Part shown: positions 34,801 to 43,892 of the stretch, in pieces
Position numbering within the stretch: the stretch's first letter is position 1
Layout of the letters: each line of letters starts with the position of its first letter
NCBI RefSeq assembly: GCF_009870825.1
Contig: NZ_WTWY01000013.1
Coordinates: forward strand, 5,430 to 69,429
DNA length: 64,000 nt
DNA from: Paenibacillus sp. USDA918EY
GTDB taxonomy: Bacteria > Bacillota > Bacilli > Paenibacillales > Paenibacillaceae
Reading direction: 5' to 3'
Program-made: the position numbers and the translations under genes
Notes under the pieces: generated by a model
The model's input: the letters and a program-made list of their open reading frames with translations, nothing else
What the model was told of the DNA's origin: nothing
Databases searched by the model: none

Positions 34801-35858
34801 CCGCAAGCATTCCGTTAAGCGCTCTGGAGAGCATTTATTCGAAGGATAAAAATGCGGCGATCGCCGTAAAAGCGGGCGAAGCGATGATAGTTCTGCAGCT
34901 GAGCAAGCTCAACATGAACGAAATTGCACGGAGCTTGAACACTTCATCTTCGAACGTTACTTTAAACATCGCGGCCGAAAAACTCACGGGAGACGCAGCC
35001 GCCTTCACGAACGGCAAAATAAGCGCATCCGCCATTACCAAAATGACCGAGCCATTCGACTTTTATATAACGGCGGTCAGCAACAGCGCTTCCGCTTACT
35101 CGGTGGAGGTGCAGGTCGACAGTCAATATTGGATCGCGAGCTCCTTGGCCGCCCTCGTCGATAAAATAAGTCTGTTCCAATGGGATGCGGGCGCGGATAA
35201 AATGACCTTTGTTCCTTCTCTCATGGAAAACCAAGGATCGAAAAAAGTTTTCAAGGCGAAAGCGAAAGGAAACCATACGGTCGTCGTTGGCGTTTCGTAC
35301 AAATATTATAACGACGTCGGCAGCCACTGGGCTTCCAAAGCGATTAACGCATTATCCGGAAAATTGATCGTTGAGGGCAGAACGAGCTCCAAATTCGAGC
35401 CGAATCAAATGATTACCCGTGCCGAGTTTGCGGAATACGTTGCCAGAGGATTGGGTCTTTCGGGCGATGTGCAAACCTCCCAGCGCTTTTATGACATCAC
35501 CAATACGAAGGAAAACGCATTTATAGGAGCTGCGGTAAAAGCAGGAATCATCGTCGGGAACAAAGACGGTTCATTTAAACCGAACAACCCGATTACCCGC
35601 GAAGAAATGGCGATCATGATGATGCGGGCCATGAATTACGCCGGATACCAGGCGACGCTCGCCTATACTCCGGAAACGTATTTAAAGAAGTTCGCCGACT
35701 ATAAACAGATTCAAGCGAAAGATGCCATCGCCAAGCTCCTCAAAGAGGGAATCATTCAAGGCGTAAGCGAAAAAGCGTTCCAGCCGAAAGGCAACGCCAC
35801 TAGAGCTCAGGCCGCCGTGATGCTTCAACGAATGTTAGAGAAAATAGAATATATGTAA
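31875..35858 (+). CDS. Large secreted surface protein with Ig-like and SwmB-like repeats and C-terminal SLH
   Basis: 1327 residues. Signal peptide about 1-27. Three Ig-like domains of the SbsA/Big_5 kind follow (recurring FxFNxxMxxGTGSI and DTTYWVKIDPNAF patterns, about 30-480). Next come four or so repeats of about 100 residues with the SwmB pattern (VTVSYVPGTSRLTDLNGN), an unassigned stretch, and three SLH domains (about 1145-1327; cores ITRAEFAEYVAR, ITREEMAIMMMR, ATRAQAAVMLQR). The start is ATG at 31875 with AAAGGAAGG 9 nt upstream; the ATG at 31866 abuts the ribosome site. No catalytic motif was recognised. A wall-bound structural or adhesive role is inferred. Confidence 0.85.
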   Translation: MRKRLSLLLAFILTIEVIYGGLGANAAVSTQDLTPKISVAPNACSTEGVGLTPIFNLDFNQPMKLVVLSGGITRVYLQDLTDPKGSMDSLPVQEDPAQQTHFEVRFDNQKRLQYGHNYALKMSAEAFQTADGQNTPSEEFAYPFSTVKKAVQSYEPASNATGINPVQLKLKMKFNEDMAAGTGSIQVIKQSDNAIVETIPAAGNQVSVNGCEVVISLNQTLASDTTYWVKIDPNAFTTKTGLPFEGINSPGEWSFKTQAKTAIASTYPRNNDVNIPAATKFTINYNFPVIAGTGAIELRRTNGALIKSTSANDTSIVTGSGTSQITIDLSSYITGNSGYYVTVADDAFTDQQGNAVQGITSSNGWKFTTAVDNSSVLTITNFSPYHQSTGVAIDSDLYFTFNREVVRGTGEVSVRKSSSGKEVPVNVSVNGREVRVRLQSGYTFDYDSTYYVTIGKNAFYDAQNYNNQYGGLTSSWTFQTPVTDKQPPVLQSSEMYNNTTIRLTYNKQLYSDTWLQTSSFSVTVNDEVRKISNVSTSGNSVYISLETGVAVGQNVKVSYSGGSRPIQDLYKNQAATFSARDVVNGMDTALPKPSSGNVSYSNVTLYFNQSLKSVSSFAYEQFTVKADDTTVDIKSISQSGQTVYLTLSSPVSDGQVVKISYKPGNYPLQDSRGQNISAFTDFFVRNYQDTKPPVFQKAEALDKKVTMTYNEPLSTSNIPMKSQFSVLVNGVPNYVSAVEIKNNQVILTLATAINKLSKVTVSYVPGTSRLTDLNGNSAGYVNLEPVKIVESGATSEVKSVTVQGDILQITYNRTLSQSNVSSGLFQVYVDGLIRGVLQAFVSGDTVSLKLSSPVSSGQRVEVTYLTGANGIIDSSGNRLSPFDKLVAGENTGDKSDVNRPDYLSLTDLKDFGISVFVLNDQAAIPSANIQSRNNQMIKHLVVDSEKLKTTYEYIVNSKSIRHLTLIDAQSGSNGVSASIPLSALESIYSKDKNAAIAVKAGEAMIVLQLSKLNMNEIARSLNTSSSNVTLNIAAEKLTGDAAAFTNGKISASAITKMTEPFDFYITAVSNSASAYSVEVQVDSQYWIASSLAALVDKISLFQWDAGADKMTFVPSLMENQGSKKVFKAKAKGNHTVVVGVSYKYYNDVGSHWASKAINALSGKLIVEGRTSSKFEPNQMITRAEFAEYVARGLGLSGDVQTSQRFYDITNTKENAFIGAAVKAGIIVGNKDGSFKPNNPITREEMAIMMMRAMNYAGYQATLAYTPETYLKKFADYKQIQAKDAIAKLLKEGIIQGVSEKAFQPKGNATRAQAAVMLQRMLEKIEYM

Positions 35859-35864
35859 GCTCGT

Positions 35865-35903
35865 AGCCTGGCGCTCTCTTTTGCAGGGGGCCGGGCTTTT
35901 TTT
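35865..35903 (+). terminator. Terminator after the third SLH gene
   Basis: AGCCTGGC pairs with GCCGGGCT around a 16-nt loop, then seven T residues. Confidence 0.65.
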
Positions 35904-35944
35904 CTCCCATTTCTATCGATTTCGCTAAAAAAAGCGGATTTTTC

Positions 35945-35972
35945 CGTAACTTTTCAGGTTTAAAACAGTCTA
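35945..35972 (+). promoter_or_regulatory. ECF-sigma-like promoter candidate
   Basis: CGTAAC, 16 nt, AGTCTA. It has the same layout as the ECF candidate before the S-layer gene, with one base off in the -10. It lies about 175 nt upstream of the next gene. Confidence 0.4.
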
Positions 35973-36148
35973 TTAAATAGGACAGAGGTTACAGATTAGT
36001 AATCTCTTAAACTCATGCGAGTTTTAAATCCAGGGCAACGACGATTGGTGATGGAACTTTTTACTAGCGAATGACGTCAGTATATTATTAGGTTCATTCT
36101 TGTTTCCGGGGATGGAACGTGTTTGAAAAGATGGGAGAGTAGCGCTTC

Positions 36149-38860
36149 ATGAAAAGAACCAGAGAGAAAAGCAAAAGCAAGCAGGGGATGGCCGCAAGCA
36201 AAAAATGGATGGTCGTATCGCTGGCGGGGCTGCTTTTTATCGCGCCAGTCGTCGGGAGCGGAGTGCCGCTGAACGGACATTCCATTTCATCGATCGCAAG
36301 CGCGGCTTCGGCATCGGTCGTCAAGCTGGATGAATCACCGGTCACGTCCGGGGCGATGTTGACGAAATACAAATTTACGACGACCCGCTCCGGGAAGCAG
36401 GCGACGGCACTTGCGGACGTCATCCGGGTTGATCTGCAAAACCCTTACGTGAAGATCGACGTCATGAACGGCAAAGCCGGCCAGTTTACGACAAAACAAA
36501 GCACCGGCGGCATGGCCAAAGAAAACGGCGCGGTTGCGGCGGTAAACGGAGACTATTTCAACACGACGGCGGATGGCGCGCCGATCGGCGGGCAAGTAAC
36601 AAACGGCGTGCTTTTGTCGACGCCGTCGGACATTAAAGGGATGTATTCCTTTGCGGTAACAACCGATGGCAAACCGATCATCGACGAGTTTGCTTTCAGC
36701 GGGACCGTTACGGCGGAGGATGGCTCCGCTTTCCCGCTCGCGGGCATCAACAAAACCTCGTACAATCCCGAAAGTAGCGGCCAGACGTACAGCCATGTCG
36801 ACGCCATGTACATTTACACCAGCGCATGGAAATCGACGGAACGTCCGAAAAACAGCGCGACGACGCCGGTTGAGGTGCTGGTGCAAAACGGCGTCATTAC
36901 CCAAATTTCCGATGTTGGCGGCTTCACGGGCATGTCGGTGCCTCAGGACGGATATATTTTGCGGACGCACGGCAAGGCGGCGGAGTTCGTTAAAAATCAT
37001 CTGGCCGTCGGTCAGACGCTTAAAACGAGCTACATGCTGAATTCGAAGACGATGGGGCAGTCGGTGGATCCGGCTAATCTGCAGATGATGATCGGCGGGC
37101 ATACCATTTTGGTGAATAACGGCAAAGCGACGTCTTATTCCCGCGACGTTTCCAGCATCGGCGGATACCGGGCGCGGACGGCTCTCGGTTATTCGAAGGA
37201 CGAACGTTACGCCTACATTGTAACGGTAGAGAAAAACGACAACAGCTCCGGCATGTCGCTTGGAGAACTGCAATCGTTTATGGTGGATATCGGTGTATGG
37301 AAAGGCATGAATCTTGACGGAGGAGGTTCGACGACGCTTGTCAGCCGACCGCTCGGAGATAACGATGCCACGCTGACTTTCAATACAGAATACGGTACGG
37401 AGCAGCGCAGCGTTGTAAACGGTCTGGGCGTATTTTCCGAGGCGCCAAAGGGCGAGTTGAAGGGATTGAAGGTCAGCGGCTCATCGGCCATTCTCATCGG
37501 TCAGCAGGCGTCGTTTAAATTGAAGGGTTACGATACCTACTACAATCCGGTGGATACTTCCGGCCTTACGCCAACATTGAAATCCAGCAACGGCAATATT
37601 AAAGTAAGCGGACAAACCGTTACCGGGGTGAAACCGGGAACCTCGACCATTACCGCCGTCAGCGGCAAAGCAAGCGCAAGCATGGAGGTTAAAGTTCTTG
37701 GAGCCGATGATTTGACCGAGCTCAATGCAGGATCCCAGACGGGACAGCTGAAAGCAGGCAGTACGGTGTCCGTGCCGGTTACGGCCGTCACGAAGGACGG
37801 GCAGAAGATCGATGTGCCTGAAAGCGCGCTGAAGTGGGAATTCATCGGTTTTAAAGGCAGCGTGCAAAATGGCAAGCTGACCGTTGCATCCGTGGATCCG
37901 AACGTCAAAGTCGGATATGCGATCGCCCGTTATAACGGATTCAGCACGGCGGTGATCCTGTCGGCTGCCGGCGAGGACATGTGGGAAAACTTCGAAAATG
38001 TCTCCTATCCGGTCCAGTTTACGAGCAACAACCCGCAAGTGAGCGGCACGGCTGCCGTAACGCAAGGAACGGGAGACCGCGCCAAATCCAAGGTTCTGCA
38101 GCTGACATACGACATGACGGCGGGAACAGGCAAAATGTACGCATACGCGGAACTGAACGGCACAGCCGGCAAAACGATTGCGGCGCCGGCCACACGGATG
38201 TCGATCGATATGATGGGAGATCACAGCCTGAACTGGGCTCGAGCCGAGCTGAAAGACAATAACGGTCAAACCGTCTATGTGGATCTGGCCAAGACGATCG
38301 ATTGGGACGGCTGGAAAACGCTCGACATCGATTTAAGCGATAAAGGTATTGCTTTCCCTGCCCAACTCAAACGCATTTACGTCGTGAACGTGGAAGAGGG
38401 TCAGGACGAACGGGCAAAAACAGGCACGGTCGCATTCGACAACATCCAATTTACGATGCCTTCGCTCTCAAGCGATGCCGGCCTGCCTACCGGAAAAGTC
38501 ATGATGACGATCGGCCAAAAGTCCTTCACATCGAACGGACAGTCGAAAACGATGGAAGCTGCTCCTGTCATGAAAGGCAGCAGCACCTATATTCCTATCA
38601 AATACGTGCTTGATACGTTCGGAGGCCAGGCAACATGGGATGCCGCCAATCAAAGAATCACCGTGACCCGTGGTGGAAAGGTCATGGATTTGACGGTAGG
38701 AAACACGGATTTTATCCTAAACGGAAAGCGCAAAGGCGCAAGCGTTGCTCCATATATTAATAGTGGTCGTACTTTAGTCCCACTTCGTCTCGTATCCGAG
38801 CAATTAGGATTAAATGTAAAATGGGAACAAAACACGAAGACCGTCACCATCGAATCATGA
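36149..38860 (+). CDS. Secreted phosphodiester glycosidase (NAGPA) protein with Cu-amine-oxidase-like domain
   Basis: 903 residues. A basic N-terminus and signal anchor (about 23-45) lead into a phosphodiester glycosidase (NAGPA) domain, about 95-435, with VAAVNGDYFNT near 130 and the hallmark NLDGGGSTTLV near 389. An Ig-like Big_2 segment follows (about 440-520), then a beta-rich domain, and a C-terminal copper-amine-oxidase N-domain-like module (about 785-903; YIPIKYVLDTFGG, VPLRLVSEQLG). This module is common in Paenibacillus exported proteins. The likely substrate is a phosphodiester-linked glycan or wall polymer (inference). The ribosome site GGGAGAG is 9 nt from the ATG. Confidence 0.85.
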   Translation: MKRTREKSKSKQGMAASKKWMVVSLAGLLFIAPVVGSGVPLNGHSISSIASAASASVVKLDESPVTSGAMLTKYKFTTTRSGKQATALADVIRVDLQNPYVKIDVMNGKAGQFTTKQSTGGMAKENGAVAAVNGDYFNTTADGAPIGGQVTNGVLLSTPSDIKGMYSFAVTTDGKPIIDEFAFSGTVTAEDGSAFPLAGINKTSYNPESSGQTYSHVDAMYIYTSAWKSTERPKNSATTPVEVLVQNGVITQISDVGGFTGMSVPQDGYILRTHGKAAEFVKNHLAVGQTLKTSYMLNSKTMGQSVDPANLQMMIGGHTILVNNGKATSYSRDVSSIGGYRARTALGYSKDERYAYIVTVEKNDNSSGMSLGELQSFMVDIGVWKGMNLDGGGSTTLVSRPLGDNDATLTFNTEYGTEQRSVVNGLGVFSEAPKGELKGLKVSGSSAILIGQQASFKLKGYDTYYNPVDTSGLTPTLKSSNGNIKVSGQTVTGVKPGTSTITAVSGKASASMEVKVLGADDLTELNAGSQTGQLKAGSTVSVPVTAVTKDGQKIDVPESALKWEFIGFKGSVQNGKLTVASVDPNVKVGYAIARYNGFSTAVILSAAGEDMWENFENVSYPVQFTSNNPQVSGTAAVTQGTGDRAKSKVLQLTYDMTAGTGKMYAYAELNGTAGKTIAAPATRMSIDMMGDHSLNWARAELKDNNGQTVYVDLAKTIDWDGWKTLDIDLSDKGIAFPAQLKRIYVVNVEEGQDERAKTGTVAFDNIQFTMPSLSSDAGLPTGKVMMTIGQKSFTSNGQSKTMEAAPVMKGSSTYIPIKYVLDTFGGQATWDAANQRITVTRGGKVMDLTVGNTDFILNGKRKGASVAPYINSGRTLVPLRLVSEQLGLNVKWEQNTKTVTIES

Positions 38861-39006
38861 TATGGTATGATATGTATAGAAATGAACTAATGAAAACGGA
38901 TCACAGGAGTCAGTCCCTTGCGATATATAAGTTACTGTGTACGCCCGGACGGACTCGTAGCTCATTCTATATAGAACTGTAATGGTAAGAAATGGAGTAG
39001 AAATAC

Positions 39007-40161
39007 GTGGATTTTCAAGCCGATGCGATAGACCGCGTCATTAAGAACGCCATTCAGGTGATGGAAAACAGCAAGTATCAGATGTTTGAGATTCTGGAGG
39101 CGGCCCGGGACGAGCTTGCCTCATTGAATCAGGAGCTGCAATATGTGATGAAGGAAACGATCGAAACGCTGCAAAAGGTGGATCAGCTGGAGCTGAACTA
39201 CAAGCGTTCGCGCATCCGGCTGACGGAAGTCAGCCGGGACTTCGTCCGCTACAAAGAGGATGACATCAGGCAGGCGTACGAGAAAGCTACGCAGCTGCAG
39301 CTCGATGTAATGATTTATCGCGAGAAGGAAATGTACCTGAAGGCAAGACGCGATGAATTGCAAAAAAGAGTCCGAAATGTTGAAAACTCTGTTGAACGTG
39401 CTGAATCCATCGGATCACAAATGGGTGTGGTACTGGAGTACTTGTCAGGCGAACTGGGACAGGTGACTCGGATTATCGAAACGGCGAAAAACCGTCAGCT
39501 GATCGGTCTGAAAATCATACTGGCTCAGGAAGAGGAACGCAAACGAATTGCCCGCGAAATCCATGACGGCCCGGCACAGCTGCTTGCCAATCTGGTTCTT
39601 CGCACGGAAATTGTGGAAAGAATGCTGATGAAGCAGGAATTTAAGATGGTGCAGGACGAAATATTAGATTTGAAGGGACAAGTGCGCTCCAGCCTGGAAG
39701 AAATGCGGAAGGTGATATTCAACCTCAGGCCGATGGCCCTTGATGACTTGGGTCTGATCCCGACGCTCCGGAAATACGTACACGATTACGAGGAAAAAAC
39801 GAAAATCCGTACGATCTTCGAAACGCGGGGCAAAGAACACCGTCTGTCTTCCGCCATGGAAGCGGCCATATACCGCTTGGTGCAGGAAGCTCTCAGCAAT
39901 GCGGCCAAGCATGCCTACCCTACTTATGTTTTAGTCGAAATTACATACCAGGCCCAGATGGTGAAAATCGTTGTCCAGGATAACGGGCTCGGTTTCAAGG
40001 TGGAACTTCTGGAACAGAAGTCCAAGGATCATTTCGGGCTGATCGGGATGCGTGAGAGAGTAGAGCTACTTGAAGGAAGAATGGAACTTGAATCCGCAGA
40101 GAACCAGGGTACAAAGATCGTAATCCATATCCCAACGAACGTGGAGAAGGGAAAGGAGTAA
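39007..40161 (+). CDS. degS: Sensor histidine kinase DegS
   Basis: Cytoplasmic sensor kinase that phosphorylates DegU to control exoenzymes, competence, motility and biofilm genes. The 384-residue protein has an N-terminal coiled-coil sensor region (about 1-170), the HisKA_3 box EERKRIAREIHDGPAQLL with phospho-acceptor His186, and a HATPase domain with EALSNAAKHA and DNGLGF. No membrane helix is present, as in B. subtilis DegS. The start is GTG at 39007. It forms an operon with degU, 4 nt downstream. Confidence 0.95.
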   Translation: MDFQADAIDRVIKNAIQVMENSKYQMFEILEAARDELASLNQELQYVMKETIETLQKVDQLELNYKRSRIRLTEVSRDFVRYKEDDIRQAYEKATQLQLDVMIYREKEMYLKARRDELQKRVRNVENSVERAESIGSQMGVVLEYLSGELGQVTRIIETAKNRQLIGLKIILAQEEERKRIAREIHDGPAQLLANLVLRTEIVERMLMKQEFKMVQDEILDLKGQVRSSLEEMRKVIFNLRPMALDDLGLIPTLRKYVHDYEEKTKIRTIFETRGKEHRLSSAMEAAIYRLVQEALSNAAKHAYPTYVLVEITYQAQMVKIVVQDNGLGFKVELLEQKSKDHFGLIGMRERVELLEGRMELESAENQGTKIVIHIPTNVEKGKE

Positions 40162-40165
40162 CAGG

Positions 40166-40888
40166 ATGGAAAACAAGGATTCTGGCAAAACAACCATTAA
40201 AGTCCTCTTGGCTGACGATCATCAATTGTTTCGCGAGGGTCTGAAGCGCATTTTGAACATGGAGGATGACATTGAAGTCATCGGAGAATGCGGTGACGGC
40301 ATTCAAGTATTGGAATTTTGCAACGAAGAAAAACCGGATATCGTGCTCATGGATATCAACATGCCGGTCGAAAACGGCGTAGAGGCAACCGAGAAGCTGC
40401 GCGAGCTGTTTCCGGACGTGAAGGTAATCATTCTGTCCATTCATGATGACGAAAGTTATGTATTCGAAACGCTTCGCAAAGGTGCCAATGGCTACCTGTT
40501 GAAGGACATGGAGGCGGAGTCGCTGATCAACGCGATTCGTTCGGTACAGGAAGGATATGCCTTTATCCATCCGAAGGTCACCGGCAAATTGATTCAGCAG
40601 CTGCGCCGCATGACCTTCCTGAACGAAACGGGGGCCATGGCGGAAAGCGGCGTCCGGGAAGCGGGAGTTAAATTCGTCGCTGGAGAAAATAATCCGTTAA
40701 CCCGCCGCGAAGCCGAGGTTTTACGTTTGATGGCCGAAGGCAAGAGCAACAAAATGATCGGGGAATATCTCTTCATTAGCGAAAAAACGGTCAAAAACCA
40801 TGTCAGCAGCATTTTGCAGAAGATGGAAGTCGACGACCGTACGCAGGCCGTTATCAACTCGATCAAATACGGCTGGGTTACGCTTTAA
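40166..40888 (+). CDS. degU: Response regulator DegU
   Basis: NarL-type response regulator partnered with DegS. The 240-residue protein has a receiver domain (LLADDHQLFREGL, phospho-acceptor Asp63 in VLMDINMP, conserved Lys in LLKDMEAE) and a LuxR-type helix-turn-helix (about 174-232; LTRREAEVLRLMAEGKSNKM, EKTVKNHVSSIL). AAAGGAGTAACAGG supplies the ribosome site within the end of degS. Gene order degSU-comF matches B. subtilis. Confidence 0.97.
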   Translation: MENKDSGKTTIKVLLADDHQLFREGLKRILNMEDDIEVIGECGDGIQVLEFCNEEKPDIVLMDINMPVENGVEATEKLRELFPDVKVIILSIHDDESYVFETLRKGANGYLLKDMEAESLINAIRSVQEGYAFIHPKVTGKLIQQLRRMTFLNETGAMAESGVREAGVKFVAGENNPLTRREAEVLRLMAEGKSNKMIGEYLFISEKTVKNHVSSILQKMEVDDRTQAVINSIKYGWVTL

Positions 40889-41061
40889 TAAAACGATGGG
40901 GCTTTGGAACATTTCGTTCCAGCTGCCAATGATTGTGAAAATTTCCACGGGATATAGGCGATGGACGTGACCATATAAAAGGGTGCGGGCTTATGATACG
41001 CTTTCATTCACCGACCTGATTCGATTAGCATATATTGTTGGTATCAGGGAGGTGAGTCAGC

Positions 41062-41445
41062 ATGTTGACCTCGTTATTGTCCATCCTTCTGGTGTATGCC
41101 GCAGCGGTTGCGGCGGTTCATGCCTATCATGCCTGGCAAAAGCGCCGGGACCGGCGCCACATTCATTATCTGTTGATCACGTCCAACCATGAACGCCAGA
41201 TCGAATGGTATGTCCGAGCTTTGGGATTGTATGCCTGGGTGACGGGCATCAGAATTCAGCTAACGGTGCTGGATCTCGATTCAGACGATGCGACGCTTGG
41301 CATCGTGCGGCGACTTGAGGGGCTTGCGGGCATCGATTTGTCCGTGACGACCGATGATTCGGTCTTGAGCCGTGCTGGCGATTCGGATGCAACCATCATT
41401 GATTTGCGAAATCCGCATGAAGCGAGGCAGATTCCTTATGTATAG
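41062..41445 (+). CDS. Small membrane-anchored protein of unknown function
   Basis: 127 residues with one N-terminal membrane helix (about 4-20, SLLSILLVYAAAVAAVHAY) and a basic patch (QKRRDRRHIHYLL) that places the C-terminal domain in the cytoplasm. The C-terminal 90 residues look like a small alpha/beta domain (HYLLITSNHERQIEWYVRAL, IQLTVLDLDSDDATLGIVRR, DATIIDLR). I do not recognise the family. GGGAGGTGA gives a strong ribosome site before the ATG. It lies in the place where B. subtilis has a fakB/yviA-type gene between degU and comFA, but it is unrelated in size. Confidence 0.8.
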   Translation: MLTSLLSILLVYAAAVAAVHAYHAWQKRRDRRHIHYLLITSNHERQIEWYVRALGLYAWVTGIRIQLTVLDLDSDDATLGIVRRLEGLAGIDLSVTTDDSVLSRAGDSDATIIDLRNPHEARQIPYV

Positions 41446-41487
41446 GACCGCGCCTGCGCATGGCGGCATATGGAGTATTTCGATGTG

Positions 41488-41532
41488 AAGCACACTTCTT
41501 TACGGGAAACCGTTCAGGGGTGTGCTTTTTTG
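41488..41532 (+). terminator. Terminator after the small membrane gene
   Basis: AAGCACAC pairs with GTGTGCTT, with a nested ACGG-GAAA-CCGT hairpin inside, followed by six T residues. Confidence 0.7.
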
Positions 41533-41739
41533 TTTGAATGGGATACGGCGTTCCATGATCTAGACGGTCAAGGTTGCTTAAAAGTTGCCGGTTGGTTGGA
41601 TGTGGCAAGCCTGATTTTAATAGCGCCTAGCAGAAGCGCTTTTATCTTATGCGAGTACTTTATCCGGCGTAGAGCATGGACAAGCATCATGGTGAAAAGT
41701 AACCCACGATGGGAATCTACTTGAAGGAGGTTCTTTTGC

Positions 41740-43695
41740 GTGCAGGTGGCGGTGTATGTTATCGGGTTGGAAGGGGAATGGAGGTTTTATCGTTCTTTGG
41801 ATTTGCGCGTGGATGTGTTGTGGTGGAGGCAAATGCTTCGTGATAAGTCGAGTATCGGTCGGATGGTACTTCTGTCCGGAGCGATCGCGTTAAGTGTGGC
41901 CGTTCGGTTGGAACGTTGTTTCGAGCAGCGGCCGGACATGAACGGGTGGGATTTGCGGAAATGGAATCTTTGGCTTCGCGGACAGTTACAAGATGAAGAA
42001 GGAGCGGGAAGGAGAGGGGGAATCCATGAGAGGCAAACCTTACCAAATGGCAGATCAGATCAGTGGATCTGGGATATTCATAAGTCTATGCCCGAGCCGG
42101 TTCAGCGGTTGTTAGCGGGACCTGCAGGGCCGGGACGGATCGGCCTGACGATGACTATGGCTGCCGCTGCGGCGGAACTGAGCGAGCAAGCGGATGCGCT
42201 GACCAAGCTGGTGCAGGGCAGATCGCTGCTTGCAGCGGAGGTGGACGCGCTGCTGCAGGAGATGGCGCCGGGCCTTGCAGGCGCCTGGCACAGCGCCGCC
42301 CAGCTGGCCAGCCTGCAGGGCCGGCTGGCGCTTGTCGCGGGCCTTGCGGATGCCGGCCCGCGGGGAGGCGGCCTGCTGCGCATGGGCCGCCAAAGTCTCC
42401 CCCGCTGCCGGCGCTGCGGCAGCGAAGCCGCCGGCCGCACGCCGTGCGCCGCGTGCGGCCGCGCGGACTGCGCCTACTGCGAGGCCTGCCTCGCTCTAGG
42501 GCGCAGCCGCGCCTGTTCGCTGCTGCTCCGCTCAGCAGCGAGGGCCCCGGCCGTACGCGCAGCGGCCGGGCAATCCACCGCCGCGGTGCGCGGGCGGTGG
42601 GGCTTAAGCGCAGCCCAGGGCGATGCCGCCTGTGCTGCGCTGGGGTTTCTGGCGGAGCCGCCCCGCAGGGGCTCCGCCAAAGCGGGCGGCCGAGCGGAGC
42701 GGCCGCCCGCCGGCCATGCCCGGTTCCTCCTATGGGCCGTCACCGGCGCGGGCAAAACGGAGATGATCTTTCCGCTGCTCAGGGCGATTTTGGAAAACGG
42801 CGGCCGCGTGCTGGTCGCCACTCCCCGGCGGGACGTCGTGCTGGAGCTTGCGCCCCGGCTGGCCAAAGCCTTTCCGGATACGCGGATCGTCACTTTGTAC
42901 GGGGGCAGCACGGAACGGTGGCAGGCGGGCGAATTGACGCTGGCGACGACGCATCAGCTGATGCGCTTTTACCAAGCTTTTGATCTGGTCGTCATCGACG
43001 AGCTGGACGCCTTCCCTTACCACAACGATCCGATGCTGGCTTACGCGGCCCAAAATGCCTGCAAACCGGACGGGAAGTTCATTTATCTTTCCGCAACGCC
43101 GCCGCGCCCGCTCCAAAAAGAAGCGGCGAGGGGCCGTTTGCCGCATGCTAAGGTGCCTGTCCGGTTTCACGGCCATCCGCTGCCGGTTCCGAAGCGGATC
43201 GCGCTTAAAAGCATCGAGCAATGCTTGCGCCAGCCGCTGCTGCTGAAGCGTTTGTCGCATGAGCTTAAATTATCGTTGGAACGGGGGGCGCAAGTGTTCC
43301 TGTTCGTTTCCCGCATCCGGCACATTGATCCGCTGGTGGATATTCTTCGCCGCATCATCGGCGGGGTTTGCGTCGAAGGCACATCCTCGGAGGACCCCTT
43401 TCGCGCGGAGAAAGTCACCAAGTTTCGCGGGCGCGAGATTCGATTGCTGGTGACGACGACGATTTTGGAACGCGGGGTGACGGTGCCTCGCAGCGATGTT
43501 TTTATCGCGGACGCGGACAGCAGTCTTTTTGACGAAGCTTCGCTTGTGCAGATGGCCGGTCGGGCAGGTCGCTCCGCCGAAGACCCGGCGGGAAAAGTCG
43601 TTTTTGCTTCGCCGCAGTGGACGGTTTCGCAGAAACGTGCCGTTCAACAAATTAAAAGCATGAACCGGATTGCGCGAAAACACGGGTATCTGTGA
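41740..43695 (+). CDS. comFA: Competence DNA-uptake helicase ComFA
   Basis: DEAD-box ATPase thought to drive inward movement of single-stranded DNA during transformation. The 651-residue protein shows a zinc-finger-like cluster CRRCGSEAAGRTPCAACGRA and CAYCEACLALG (about 223-252), Walker A TGAGKTEM near 335, DELDAFPY near 420 and a helicase C domain with the QMAGRAGRS motif near 601. The first 220 residues are poorly conserved. The DNA of residues 165-325 is strongly GC-rich compared with its flanks. The start is GTG at 41740 after GAAGGAGGT. comFC follows but comFB is absent. Confidence 0.93.
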   Translation: MQVAVYVIGLEGEWRFYRSLDLRVDVLWWRQMLRDKSSIGRMVLLSGAIALSVAVRLERCFEQRPDMNGWDLRKWNLWLRGQLQDEEGAGRRGGIHERQTLPNGRSDQWIWDIHKSMPEPVQRLLAGPAGPGRIGLTMTMAAAAAELSEQADALTKLVQGRSLLAAEVDALLQEMAPGLAGAWHSAAQLASLQGRLALVAGLADAGPRGGGLLRMGRQSLPRCRRCGSEAAGRTPCAACGRADCAYCEACLALGRSRACSLLLRSAARAPAVRAAAGQSTAAVRGRWGLSAAQGDAACAALGFLAEPPRRGSAKAGGRAERPPAGHARFLLWAVTGAGKTEMIFPLLRAILENGGRVLVATPRRDVVLELAPRLAKAFPDTRIVTLYGGSTERWQAGELTLATTHQLMRFYQAFDLVVIDELDAFPYHNDPMLAYAAQNACKPDGKFIYLSATPPRPLQKEAARGRLPHAKVPVRFHGHPLPVPKRIALKSIEQCLRQPLLLKRLSHELKLSLERGAQVFLFVSRIRHIDPLVDILRRIIGGVCVEGTSSEDPFRAEKVTKFRGREIRLLVTTTILERGVTVPRSDVFIADADSSLFDEASLVQMAGRAGRSAEDPAGKVVFASPQWTVSQKRAVQQIKSMNRIARKHGYL

Positions 43696-43892
43696 TGAAA
43701 CGCCACGGTTCATCTTTTCTATGGCTCTCGAATCATTAGGACAAGTTGTACAGTTGGGCGTTTTTAGAGATATAAAGGTGCTCTTTCGAAAGAATTGCCA
43801 CCGCTATTTTTTTGTTGCCGGAGTAGGCGGCTGGAGAGACGTATTTGTGCTGGTTATAGGCTAATTGATATAAGCTGGGAGGTTTTTTTGTT

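Noticed and set aside
41533..41739. ComK boxes before comFA
   Set aside because: No AAAA-N5-TTTT pairs were found in the interval.
43696..43892. comFB or another small gene between comFA and comFC
   Set aside because: The only frames are short, lack ribosome sites and do not resemble ComFB.
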